Shown here: positions 1 through 7,072 of the stretch, piece by piece
Position numbering within the stretch: the stretch's first letter is position 1
How the letters are laid out: each line of letters opens with the position of its first letter
Origin: Lentisphaerota bacterium
GTDB lineage: Bacteria; Verrucomicrobiota; Lentisphaeria; Oligosphaerales; PUNB01
DNA length: 13,695 nucleotides
Reading direction: 5' to 3'
Assembly (NCBI GenBank): GCA_003552565.1
Contig: PUNB01000054.1
Coordinates: forward strand, 1 to 13,695
Notes under the pieces: model-generated
The model's input: the letters and a program-made list of their open reading frames with translations, nothing else
Told to the model about the DNA's origin: nothing
Database searches by the model: none
Program-made: the position numbers and the translations under genes

Positions 1-32
1 GATTTCCTGACTGGACTGTCTCAAAAGCAGTA

Positions 33-118
33 TTATGTTGCGAACAAGCTTTGAATCAGAGCGTCTGCAGGCACGAGAACAACCGGTTTCGCAACATAAC
101 GCGGAACGCAACATAACG
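33..118. repeat. Short iterated and inverted copies of gcaacataa
   Basis: The 12-mer cgcaacataacg occurs at 90-101 and again at 107-118 (17-bp period). Its inverted form ttatgttgcgaa lies at 33-44 and is exactly complementary to 88-99. The same ttatgttgca word also builds the palindrome at 118-147, so one short word is used at least four times in 115 bp. No gene overlaps it; the nearest is mutL, which ends at 344. The function is unknown: it could be a binding-site cluster or decayed repeat DNA. Confidence 0.6.
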
Positions 119-147
119 GGACTTATGTTGCATGCAACATAAGTCCC
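118..147. repeat. 30-bp perfect palindrome
   Basis: The left arm gggacttatgttgca (118-132) is followed directly by its exact complement tgcaacataagtccc (133-147), with no loop and no mismatch. It lies between the gcaacataa iterations and the 12-bp array that starts at 148. It could cruciform in DNA or bind a dimeric protein. As RNA it would need an unpaired turn at the centre (tgca/tgca). There is no T-run after it on either strand, so it is not a classic terminator. Confidence 0.85.
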
Positions 148-240
148 GCACCTTGTCTCGCACCTTGTCTCGCACCTTGTCTGGTTTTCTTTCGATTCCT
201 CATTTTTTAGACTAAGTGCGAGACAAGGTGCGAGACAAGG
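148..240. repeat. 12-bp tandem repeat with inverted copies forming a long hairpin
   Basis: The unit gcaccttgtctc is repeated at 148-159 and 160-171, with an 11-nt partial copy at 172-182. After a 32-nt spacer (183-214), two inverted copies follow at 215-240. Positions 151-174 are exactly complementary to 217-240, a 24-bp stem, and the tandem copies allow sliding pairings. On the plus strand the stem is followed by ttttatta (240-247), which resembles a terminator. The locus lies downstream of mutL. A related array is present at 6944-7039 beyond another gene end. Confidence 0.75.
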
Positions 241-271
241 TTTTATTATTCGTGCGTGTATAGACCATAAA

Positions 272-317
272 CACCTTTTCGCATAACCTCAAGCTAGCAC
301 CCTCCGCGAAAAAGGTT
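272..317 (-). terminator. Possible hairpin downstream of mutL
   Basis: accttttcgc (272-281) pairs with gcgaaaaaggt (307-317), with one bulged base and a 25-nt loop. It is 27 nt beyond the mutL stop codon and is the first hairpin a mutL transcript would meet. On the minus strand the stem is followed only by a short gtttatgg stretch, so a rho-independent terminator is possible but weak. Confidence 0.3.
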
Positions 318-343
318 GTCGATCTGATTTTGGGCAGCTTGTT

Positions 344-2245
344 TTAACTTTGCCGGCGGCCGAAGCGTTTTTCAATCTCGGAGTGGGGGAGGTTGATCAT
401 CACGGGACGGCCGTGCGGGCAGGTGTAGGGCATTTCCGTCTGAACCAAATCGCTCAGTAATTTTTGTATTTCTTCCTGATTCAGTTTTTCCTCGGCTCTC
501 ACAGCGTGCTTGCAGGCGGCCTGGGCGATTCTTTGTTCGTCCAGACGGATATTGGAAACCGAGCTGGATGTCTGCAGTTCATCAAGCAGATCCCGCATCA
601 TTCCAGCGATGTTTTCCTTCGGTAAATGCGGCGGCACTCCGCTAATCAGGAAAGCGCCGCCGCCGAAAGGTTCGATCTGGAAGCCGAGGCGGCGGAAAGT
701 TTTCAGATTCCGGTTCAGCATAGAGGCGTCGGCGGGAGAGAATTCAAGACTGACCGGCAGCAGCAGCGATTGACTGTTTAATGCTTCCGACTTGGCCTGA
801 GCCAGAATTTTTTCGTAAAGCACTCTTTCGTGGGCGGCATGATGGTCGATCAAAACCAAACCGTCTGGACCTTCAGCCAACAGATACAGCTTGCGGAAAA
901 TTCCAATGACTCGCAGGTCCCGCAGCCGGCTGTGGCTGAAAGCTGAAGCGGAGGTGGTGATACGATCTGGATCGCCGCCGCTGTTGATGAATGGCAGGGT
1001 TTCCGGCGACTCCGTCTGCTGGCTCTCTTGCCGGCCGGCGGCAGTCTGTTCGCTTTTCAGGCTGTTGTCAACGGGCATACCGGTATGTTCAGGGGAGGGG
1101 GGAGTGGAGGCAGCGGGAGAATCCGTCTTTGCTTCAGAGGGGGCATGATCCTTCGATGAGAATGCCGTGGATGACGGAGCGCCGCTTTCCGAGGGGCCGG
1201 CGGAGAAACCTTTGTAAGTGTCTTCGGGAAAGCGTGAAGGCGCCACCATGTCGCTGGTCAGTTCTCGCAGCGCCCGGCGCACCGCGGCGGCGGTCAGGCG
1301 GCCGACGCGACGACCGTCGCGAAAGCGAATCTCGCGCTTGGTTGGATGCACGTTGACATCCACTTCTTCCGGCGGCAGCTGCAAGTACAGTACCACCGGC
1401 GGATAACGTCCTTTCATGACCAGTGTGTGGTAGGCGTCGCGGACGGCGAAATAAAGCGGATCAGCCGAGGCCGGCCGGCCGTTGACAAAAAAACGCTGTT
1501 CCCGCCGGCTGGAGCGAGTTATGCCGGGTCTGCCGACAAAGCCGTGGATTGACACATTGTCTTCCTGGTAATCAACCTCGATCATGGCTTCGCCGATCTC
1601 TTTGCCCAGGAGCATGCGCATGCGGGTTGACAAATCCTTGGCGGGAGTGACTCGCAAAGCGGGGGTCTGATCCAGAAAAAGTTCAAATCCTATTTCCGGG
1701 TGCGACAGCGCCTGCAGCAGTATCATCTCCTGGATATGTCCCTGTTCCGTGGCGACACTGCGGAGGAATTTCCGCCGGGCCGGGAGGTTGGCGAAAAGAT
1801 GACGCACGGTCACGCAGGTACCTGTTGGACAGCCGCATTCCCGAACATCCCGGATGGCGCCGGTGTCAACCGTGACTTCAGTGCCGGCGGTCGCTTCCTT
1901 GGTCCGTGTCTGCAAACGAAAACGGCTGACACCGGCGATACTGGGAAGAGCTTCACCGCGAAAGCCCAGGGTTTGAATCCGGTCGATATCGAAGAAGTCC
2001 TGGATTTTACTGGTGGCGTGCGCTTCCAGGGCGAGCATCGCGTCTTCCTGATCCATGCCGTGACCGTCGTCGATGACTTGAATCAATTTGCGGCCGCCGT
2101 TTTCGATTTTAACGGTTATTTTTTTTGCTCCGGCGTCAATGGCGTTCTCCACCAGTTCTTTGACGGCGGAGGCCGGGCGTTCGACCACTTCGCCGGCGGC
2201 AATACGATTGGCTGTTTCGGTTGGCAGTATACGAATATTACCCAT
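344..2245 (-). CDS. mutL: DNA mismatch repair protein MutL, endonuclease type
   Basis: MutL couples mismatch recognition by MutS to strand incision. The N-terminal GHKL ATPase is complete: ELVENAIDAGA (residues 30-40), DDGHGM (59-64) and GFRGEAL (94-100). A proline/serine-rich linker spans about 330-440. The C-terminal dimer domain carries the metal-dependent nicking motif as DHHAAHERVLYE (467-478), matching DQHA(X2)E(X4)E except for Gln to His. It also has ACKHAVRA (577-584), CPHGRP (609-614) and a terminal KRFGR. These mark a MutL that nicks DNA itself, as in bacteria without MutH. The ATG at 2245 is chosen because MGNIRILP is the canonical MutL start; the frame runs open upstream to 2386 inside dnaG. 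The protein is 633 aa, a normal length. Its start overlaps the dnaG stop by 8 nt (ATGGGTAA), so translation is probably coupled. Confidence 0.96.
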   Translation of the reverse strand: MGNIRILPTETANRIAAGEVVERPASAVKELVENAIDAGAKKITVKIENGGRKLIQVIDDGHGMDQEDAMLALEAHATSKIQDFFDIDRIQTLGFRGEALPSIAGVSRFRLQTRTKEATAGTEVTVDTGAIRDVRECGCPTGTCVTVRHLFANLPARRKFLRSVATEQGHIQEMILLQALSHPEIGFELFLDQTPALRVTPAKDLSTRMRMLLGKEIGEAMIEVDYQEDNVSIHGFVGRPGITRSSRREQRFFVNGRPASADPLYFAVRDAYHTLVMKGRYPPVVLYLQLPPEEVDVNVHPTKREIRFRDGRRVGRLTAAAVRRALRELTSDMVAPSRFPEDTYKGFSAGPSESGAPSSTAFSSKDHAPSEAKTDSPAASTPPSPEHTGMPVDNSLKSEQTAAGRQESQQTESPETLPFINSGGDPDRITTSASAFSHSRLRDLRVIGIFRKLYLLAEGPDGLVLIDHHAAHERVLYEKILAQAKSEALNSQSLLLPVSLEFSPADASMLNRNLKTFRRLGFQIEPFGGGAFLISGVPPHLPKENIAGMMRDLLDELQTSSSVSNIRLDEQRIAQAACKHAVRAEEKLNQEEIQKLLSDLVQTEMPYTCPHGRPVMINLPHSEIEKRFGRRQS

Positions 2246-4136
2246 GATGTCGAGCGTGCAGTTGCCTGCTTTTTTGCACCAGTTTCTGATATTCCAGAAG
2301 TTTCTCACGCTGTCTTTCAGGATCGTTTTCGGCTTCAATTTCCCGATCCAGCCGCTGCAGGACGCGTTCCAGGGAATTGCGTTCAATAACCGAAAGACAG
2401 TCTTCCATAGCCTGCTGCAGTTTTTTTTCGACTTGCCGGCGTTTATTGGTGTCCTCTTTATCCAGCGTCAGCTCGGGAAAGCGGGAGGCGGCCAGAACCC
2501 GGCTGACGCGGGGGTCGGAGATCAGGTCGTCGCTGGCCGCCAAGGCTTTGCCGGCCTCCTGGTGCCCTTTGCTTTCAGTTTCGTCCAGCAGCAGGTTCAG
2601 CGCTTTGGCCGGCGGGGTGCGTCCGAGGAATTCCCGATTCAGCCGCTGAACCAGTTCATGGGCTATCGAACCATGATACAAGGCCAGGTCAAGCAAGGCG
2701 ATGATCGCGGTATCGATTTGCGAAATTGTCTTGGCGCCGCTGCTCGCTGAAGAACCGTCAAACGAGGGCAAAGATGGTTCCGAGTCCGGGTCGCGCCGGC
2801 GGGATTGTGCCTGCCGCCGCATAAGGCGGTTGAGCATTTCAAAAACCGCCTCTTCCGGCACTTGCAGTTTACCGCTCAGCCATTGACAGTAAGCGGAGCG
2901 CAGAATGGCACTGGGATGAACACTGAAAATATCCAGCAGAAACCAGGCAATCCGGTCTTTGCCGTGAGCGCTCTGCGGGTCGTCTTCAAGAGAAACGAAA
3001 CGGAAAAGGAACTCCATGGCGTCCTCGGCTTTTTCCAGAATCGACCGCAGCGCGGAAGCTCCCTGAGCCTGATATATACTGTCCGGATCGGCTCCTTCCG
3101 GCATGGTTATCACTTGCGGACGCAGTTCCAGAGAAAGCGCTGTTTTCACACTTTTCGCCGCCGCCTGCAGACCGGCCTTGTCGGAATCGTAAGCGAAAGT
3201 GACGGCGGAAGTGAAGCGTTTAAGGATGCGCGCCTGGTCTTCAGTGAAAGCTGTGCCCTGCGGCGCCACGGCGTTGTCGAAACCGCAGCGGTGACAGGCG
3301 ATAACGTCCAGCTGTCCCTCGCAAACCAGGGCGTAACCGTGTTTTTTGAAATTGGTGCGGGCCAGGTCCAGGCCGTAGAGCAGTTTACGTTTATGAAAAA
3401 GGTCGGTGTCGGGAGTATTAATATATTTGGCGGCTTTTGAATCCTGCTCCATGGTTCGGCCGCTGAAACCGACCACTCGGCCCAATTCATCGCGGATAGG
3501 AAACATGATACGATTGCGAAAACGGTCATAAACGCGTTTGCCGTTCGGCGTTTCTCTTTCAATAAGCATACCGCTTTCGAGCAAGATCGATTGCGGGTAG
3601 TCATGCCGCTCGCCCCAGCGCATAGCCGCTTCCCAGGAATCGGGGGAGAATCCGAGTCCGAAACGTTCAATGGTATCCTGATCCAGGCCGCGCTCCGACA
3701 GGTAAGCCCGGGCAGTTTCCCCTTCCGTCTGCTTCAAAAGCTGGTGGTACCAAGCGGCAATGTCGCGCAGACAGGAATGCAGCTGGTCTTTGTGTTTGGC
3801 TTTTTCGTTTCTCTGCCGGGACTCTCCACCGCCGGAGGAAGATTCCGGAATGACCACGCCGAAGCGTTGGGCCAGCAGTTCCACCGCGCCGACGAAATCA
3901 ACGTTCTCCTGAGCCATGATGAACTGAAAAACATTGCCGCCGGCTCCGCATCCGAAGCAATGATAGGTCTGGTATGATGGACTGAGTTTGAAAGAAGGAG
4001 TCTTTTCCTGGTGGAAAGGGCAGCAGGCCCAGAAATCCTGATTGCGTTTTTTCAGCGGCACATAAGCTTCGACCACAGAAACAATATCGGCCCGATGACG
4101 GATTTCTTCAATTGTTTCTTCCGGTATATGAGGCAT
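2238..4136 (-). CDS. dnaG: DNA primase DnaG
   Basis: DnaG synthesises RNA primers for Okazaki fragments at the replication fork, in partnership with the DnaB helicase. The CHC2 zinc-binding domain is intact: C39, H42, C60 and C63 in CPFH...HCFGCG. The central catalytic core has the TOPRIM acidic motifs VCEGQLDVIA (271-280; E273, D277), AYDSDKAG (D317, D319) and DPD (350-352). A helical C-terminal region (about 430-632) is in the place of the helicase-binding domain. The 632 aa are slightly longer than the E. coli enzyme. The ATG at 4136 is preceded by AAGGTG (4145-4150) with an 8-nt spacer. This ribosome-binding site lies in the last codons of the upstream lipoprotein gene, which ends 3 nt before dnaG, so coupling is likely. 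EGQLD replaces the usual EGYMD; this is a mild variant and the acidic residues are kept. Confidence 0.97.
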   Translation of the reverse strand: MPHIPEETIEEIRHRADIVSVVEAYVPLKKRNQDFWACCPFHQEKTPSFKLSPSYQTYHCFGCGAGGNVFQFIMAQENVDFVGAVELLAQRFGVVIPESSSGGGESRQRNEKAKHKDQLHSCLRDIAAWYHQLLKQTEGETARAYLSERGLDQDTIERFGLGFSPDSWEAAMRWGERHDYPQSILLESGMLIERETPNGKRVYDRFRNRIMFPIRDELGRVVGFSGRTMEQDSKAAKYINTPDTDLFHKRKLLYGLDLARTNFKKHGYALVCEGQLDVIACHRCGFDNAVAPQGTAFTEDQARILKRFTSAVTFAYDSDKAGLQAAAKSVKTALSLELRPQVITMPEGADPDSIYQAQGASALRSILEKAEDAMEFLFRFVSLEDDPQSAHGKDRIAWFLLDIFSVHPSAILRSAYCQWLSGKLQVPEEAVFEMLNRLMRRQAQSRRRDPDSEPSLPSFDGSSASSGAKTISQIDTAIIALLDLALYHGSIAHELVQRLNREFLGRTPPAKALNLLLDETESKGHQEAGKALAASDDLISDPRVSRVLAASRFPELTLDKEDTNKRRQVEKKLQQAMEDCLSVIERNSLERVLQRLDREIEAENDPERQREKLLEYQKLVQKSRQLHARHHG

Positions 4137-4139
4137 GGT

Positions 4140-4928
4140 TTATTCACCTTGTGCACGCAGAAGTTGCAATCTCGCAAGCACTTGCTGGAATCTTTCCCGG
4201 TCGCCGATTTGCTGACTGGCGGCCATGCAGCGGCGATAATACTGTATAGCCGTCCGCCGGTCATTAAGGTACAGATCATGCAGCACCGCCAGGTTCTGCA
4301 GAATCACCGGATTATCCTGCTGCCGCTGTAAAGCCTGCTGAAAAAAGGCATTGGCACGCTGATAATTTGGTTCACCCATCCACAATATGCCGATAGCGTT
4401 CAGCGGCTCCGGCCGGCGGCGGTATTCCTCATGGCTCATAAGCCGCTGCGCGTACCGGACACCCTCGATCAGGTTCTGTTCCAGGCAGGCGCGAACCAGA
4501 AGGGCCAGCACCTGCGGATGCTGATCGTCCATCTCGAAAGCGCGGCGCAGCGGCGGCAGCGCTTCCGGATAATTGTCGTTTTCGCAAAGTATCCAGCCGT
4601 AAAGATATTGCGCGGTGAAATTTTCCGGCAGTCTTTCCGCCGCGCGGCGCAGCGGCGGTATGGCATTCTCTTTATCATTGAGGTAATAATGACTTAACCC
4701 AAGGAGCATATCAGCTCGATACTCCCGTTCATCCCGAGAGCCGGCTCTGCGGGCGTATTCACGGGCATACTCCCAGTCACCTGACTGGGCCGCGGTCATA
4801 GCCTCGCGCAGCAGTTCTTCGGAATCGCGGCGCTGACAAGATACGGCCGACAACATAACCCCGGCCATAAGCAATAACGATGGAATAAGCGGACTAGTGA
4901 CAATGTGGGGGAGTTTATATTTTATCAT
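4140..4928 (-). CDS. TPR-repeat lipoprotein of unknown specific function
   Basis: This 262-aa protein starts with a lysine-containing, then hydrophobic segment (residues 1-30, with SLLLMAGVML) followed by a lipobox-like LSAVSC. That makes C31 the probable lipidated residue; Ala rather than Leu at -3 is tolerated but less common. The rest is helical repeats of the tetratricopeptide type, for example around 70-103 (YYLNDKENAIPPLRRAAERLPEN), 105-137 (YGWILCENDNYPEALPPLRRAFE), 175-206 (PNYQRANAFFQQALQRQ) and 208-241. Such proteins usually act as envelope scaffolds; no catalytic motif is visible. The start overlaps the end of recN by 14 nt and the stop is 3 nt from dnaG, so it belongs to the recN-dnaG-mutL transcript. 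Nothing in the sequence links it mechanistically to DNA repair. It could be compared with BamD/YfiO-type or NlpI-type lipoproteins, but I cannot assign it to either. Confidence 0.85.
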   Translation of the reverse strand: MIKYKLPHIVTSPLIPSLLLMAGVMLSAVSCQRRDSEELLREAMTAAQSGDWEYAREYARRAGSRDEREYRADMLLGLSHYYLNDKENAIPPLRRAAERLPENFTAQYLYGWILCENDNYPEALPPLRRAFEMDDQHPQVLALLVRACLEQNLIEGVRYAQRLMSHEEYRRRPEPLNAIGILWMGEPNYQRANAFFQQALQRQQDNPVILQNLAVLHDLYLNDRRTAIQYYRRCMAASQQIGDRERFQQVLARLQLLRAQGE

Positions 4929-6609
4929 TTTTCTTAAACTTCTCTTTTATCATATCGTAAGCGTGCCGGCGGGCGGTTTCGGAGGTTTCTTCGCCGCCCA
5001 TCATCCGGACGATTTCATTGACTCTCTGATCCATATCCAGTTCCTGCATATCGGTGACAGTGCGCCCGTCGCGACTGTTCTTCCACACCCGGTAATGATT
5101 GGCGGCGGCCGCCGCGATCTGGGGTAAATGGGTAATGCAGAATATCTGATGCCGGCCGCCGATCCGGGCCAGTTCCCGAGCCACCTGGTTGGCGGTGCGG
5201 CCGCCGATGTTGGCGTCCACCTCGTCAAAAACCAGAACGGGAATCTGATCAACGCTTGTGAAAACCGCCTTGATCCCGAGCATCACCCGCGCCATTTCAC
5301 CGCTGCTGACAATCTTCCTGAGAGGCAGTATTCCTTCGCCGGGATTAGGGGCGAAGTTAAATTCCACTCGGTCGGCGCCTTTCGGGCCGGGGTCGCATTC
5401 TTCCAGGTTGATTTCGAACCGGCAATCGGCGAAACCGAGATTACAAAGTTTCCCCTGCACCTTCTCGGCCAGCTCCTCGGCTGCCGCTCGGCGGCGGCGG
5501 CTTAATTCCTCACAATGCTGGAGATGTTCTTTTTCTAAACTGTCGAGTCTTTTCTGCAGCTCCTGCAATCGCTGGTCGCGCTGTTCAGTTGCCGCCAGTC
5601 GTTCAGAGAGTGTTTGGGCCCGCTGTAAAACCGCTTCCACCGAGCCGCCGTACTTGCGCCGCAGTCGCTGAATCTCCTCCAGGCGTGTCTCCAGACTTTG
5701 CAGATTCCCTCCGTCCAGTTCCACTGTGTCAGCGAATTCAGACAGCTCGCCGCTGATATCATCAATCTGGGAGATGACATTTTCGAGCTGAGCGTGCAGT
5801 TCGGCGATTTTTTCTCCCCCGCTTTCCGTCATTGTTTCCAGGGCCGCCACCGCCGGACGCAATCGCTCAATGGCGGAGTCATCGCTTTCGCTTAAAAGCT
5901 GGCGGCATTTTTCACTTTCATCCAGAAGGTTTCGGGCATTGGCCGCCAGCCGATACTGACGATGCAGTTCCTTTTCCTCTTCAGGATTAAGTTCGGCCTG
6001 CTGTATCTCGCGCAGTTGATGCGACAGTATTTCATGTTCAGCCGGATCAACCGTGAGTTCACGGAGTTCCTTCATTTCCTGCCGGCAATCCTGCTGCTGC
6101 CGATAGGCGCGGGCGCAGGCCTGACGCCATTCCTGGAGTTCAGCGAAGCCGTCCAGCAGCTCCAATTGACATCCGGAGGCCAGCAGCGACTGATGATCAT
6201 GCGGGCCGTGAATATCGATTAAAAGATTGCCCGCCGCCTGCAGAACGTCCAGATTGACTGCGGAATTGTTTATGTAAGATCGGGAGCTGCTCGGGGTGAT
6301 TACCCGGCGCAGCAGTAATTGTTGATCTTCGCATGGACAGACCCCTGCCTGTTCAAGAATTCCGGTCAGGTTTTCAGTTAATTCAGGAACCGCTTCGGCC
6401 AGGGATATTTCCGCCGTGATTTCACAGCGTTTTTCGCCGTGCCGAATCATTGATTTATCCGCTCTGCCGCCGAGAAGCGCCTGTAGGGCCCCCATGATCA
6501 CCGATTTTCCGGTGCCCGTCTCGCCGGTGACCGCGTTCAGGCCGGAACCGAAATCCATCTCCAGTTCCGGCACCGTGGCTAAATTGCGAATATGAAGAAA
6601 AGTCAGCAC
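4915..6609 (-). CDS. recN: DNA repair protein RecN
   Basis: RecN is an SMC-like ATPase that acts early in double-strand-break repair by holding DNA ends or sisters together for recombination. The N-terminal head begins with MLTFLHIRNLATV and Walker A GETGTGKS (29-36). A long, Glu/Gln/Leu/Arg-rich coiled coil fills about 155-365. The C-terminal head has the ABC signature as SSGEMARVML and Walker B VLVFDEVDANIGGR, followed by the switch histidine segment FCITHLPQIAA. At 564 aa it is a normal RecN. The start is a GTG at 6609; no in-frame ATG lies just upstream and the first residues match the family start. No clear Shine-Dalgarno sequence is visible. It is the first gene of a four-gene operon, so the 6610-6870 region should hold the promoter. 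I see no recognisable LexA operator there. Confidence 0.95.
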   Translation of the reverse strand: MLTFLHIRNLATVPELEMDFGSGLNAVTGETGTGKSVIMGALQALLGGRADKSMIRHGEKRCEITAEISLAEAVPELTENLTGILEQAGVCPCEDQQLLLRRVITPSSSRSYINNSAVNLDVLQAAGNLLIDIHGPHDHQSLLASGCQLELLDGFAELQEWRQACARAYRQQQDCRQEMKELRELTVDPAEHEILSHQLREIQQAELNPEEEKELHRQYRLAANARNLLDESEKCRQLLSESDDSAIERLRPAVAALETMTESGGEKIAELHAQLENVISQIDDISGELSEFADTVELDGGNLQSLETRLEEIQRLRRKYGGSVEAVLQRAQTLSERLAATEQRDQRLQELQKRLDSLEKEHLQHCEELSRRRRAAAEELAEKVQGKLCNLGFADCRFEINLEECDPGPKGADRVEFNFAPNPGEGILPLRKIVSSGEMARVMLGIKAVFTSVDQIPVLVFDEVDANIGGRTANQVARELARIGGRHQIFCITHLPQIAAAAANHYRVWKNSRDGRTVTDMQELDMDQRVNEIVRMMGGEETSETARRHAYDMIKEKFKKNDKI

Positions 6610-6667
6610 AGTCGTGGGAATATATTTTGCAACGAAAGATTGGCTTATCCTGATTCCCGAAGTGGAT

Positions 6668-6762
6668 AAATTGGCGAAACATACATTTTAAACCATCGGG
6701 TGCAACTGAGATTTTTTATAAATCACTGTTGACAAGAATAATGATAAACTTTTCGCCAATTT
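6668..6762. promoter_or_regulatory. 12-bp inverted repeat upstream of recN
   Basis: aaattggcgaaa (6668-6679) and its exact complement tttcgccaattt (6751-6762) flank 71 bp of AT-rich DNA, 59-153 bp upstream of the recN start codon. The position suits an operator pair for the recN-dnaG-mutL operon, with a dimer or looped repressor bound at both arms. No convincing -35/-10 pair could be picked out, so the regulatory role is inference. Confidence 0.45.
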
Positions 6763-6872
6763 TTTAACGGATTCAGGTTGATACTAAAACCCCAATATAA
6801 CCGGCCGTCGAGGATTGACAAACGGCGGAGCGTTATCTTTTTAACCCGTCAGTTATTGGTGCGTTTATACAG

Positions 6873-6929
6873 AGTCTCGCATGAGCCCCGTTTCCGGCGT
6901 GAAGCGCCTGATACCCTGAGGGAGAGACT
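6873..6929 (+). repeat. Dispersed hairpin element, copy A
   Basis: The ends agtctc (6873-6878) and gagact (6924-6929) are complementary. Inside is a second hairpin, ggcgtgaagcgcc, followed by the conserved core tgataccctgaggg. The same order (outer stem, agccc, inner GC hairpin, gatacccYgaRgg, outer stem) recurs near 10395-10510, 13383-13439 and 13558-13612, and in decayed form at 10171-10218. It lies in the recN to radical-SAM gap, antisense to the genes. Confidence 0.6.
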
Positions 6930-6943
6930 GTTGCGGTATAAAA

Positions 6944-7039
6944 AACTTTGTCCCGAACCTTGTCTCGCACCTTGTCCAGTGTTTTTTTGACTTTGGAATT
7001 AGGTTTGTGATCCGCCTCATGCGGATTCGGGACAAGGTT
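6944..7039 (-). terminator. 12-bp repeat hairpin, probable terminator of the radical SAM gene
   Basis: Three degenerate 12-bp units lie at 6944-6955 (aactttgtcccg), 6956-6967 (aaccttgtctcg) and 6968-6979 (caccttgtccag). They face one inverted unit cgggacaaggtt at 7028-7039. Read on the minus strand, a transcript leaving the radical SAM gene (stop at 7073) would pair AACCTTGTCCCG with CGGGACAAAGTT (one mismatch) and then run into six Ts (6945-6940), the layout of a rho-independent terminator. A small hairpin atccgc/gcggat (7010-7026) is nested inside. The unit is the same as in the array at 148-240. Confidence 0.55.
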
Positions 7040-7072
7040 AATTCAGCCATCCCATGGGAAGGATGTGGAAAG

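Noticed and set aside
148..240. CRISPR array
   Set aside because: Units are 12 bp and contiguous with no unique spacers; the heptamer arrays are also spacer-free.
332..344. 13-mer gggcagcttgttt matching the complement of 8108-8120 near another gene end
   Set aside because: A 13-bp match between two places is expected by chance a few times in a window of this size.
1700..2750. Overlapping plus-strand open frames of 220-229 codons opposite mutL and dnaG
   Set aside because: Both are antisense to well-supported genes and their translations show no domain.
6729..6757. Plus-strand TTGACA promoter (also a second TTGACA at 6815)
   Set aside because: Neither has a -10 hexamer at a workable distance and no plus-strand gene follows.
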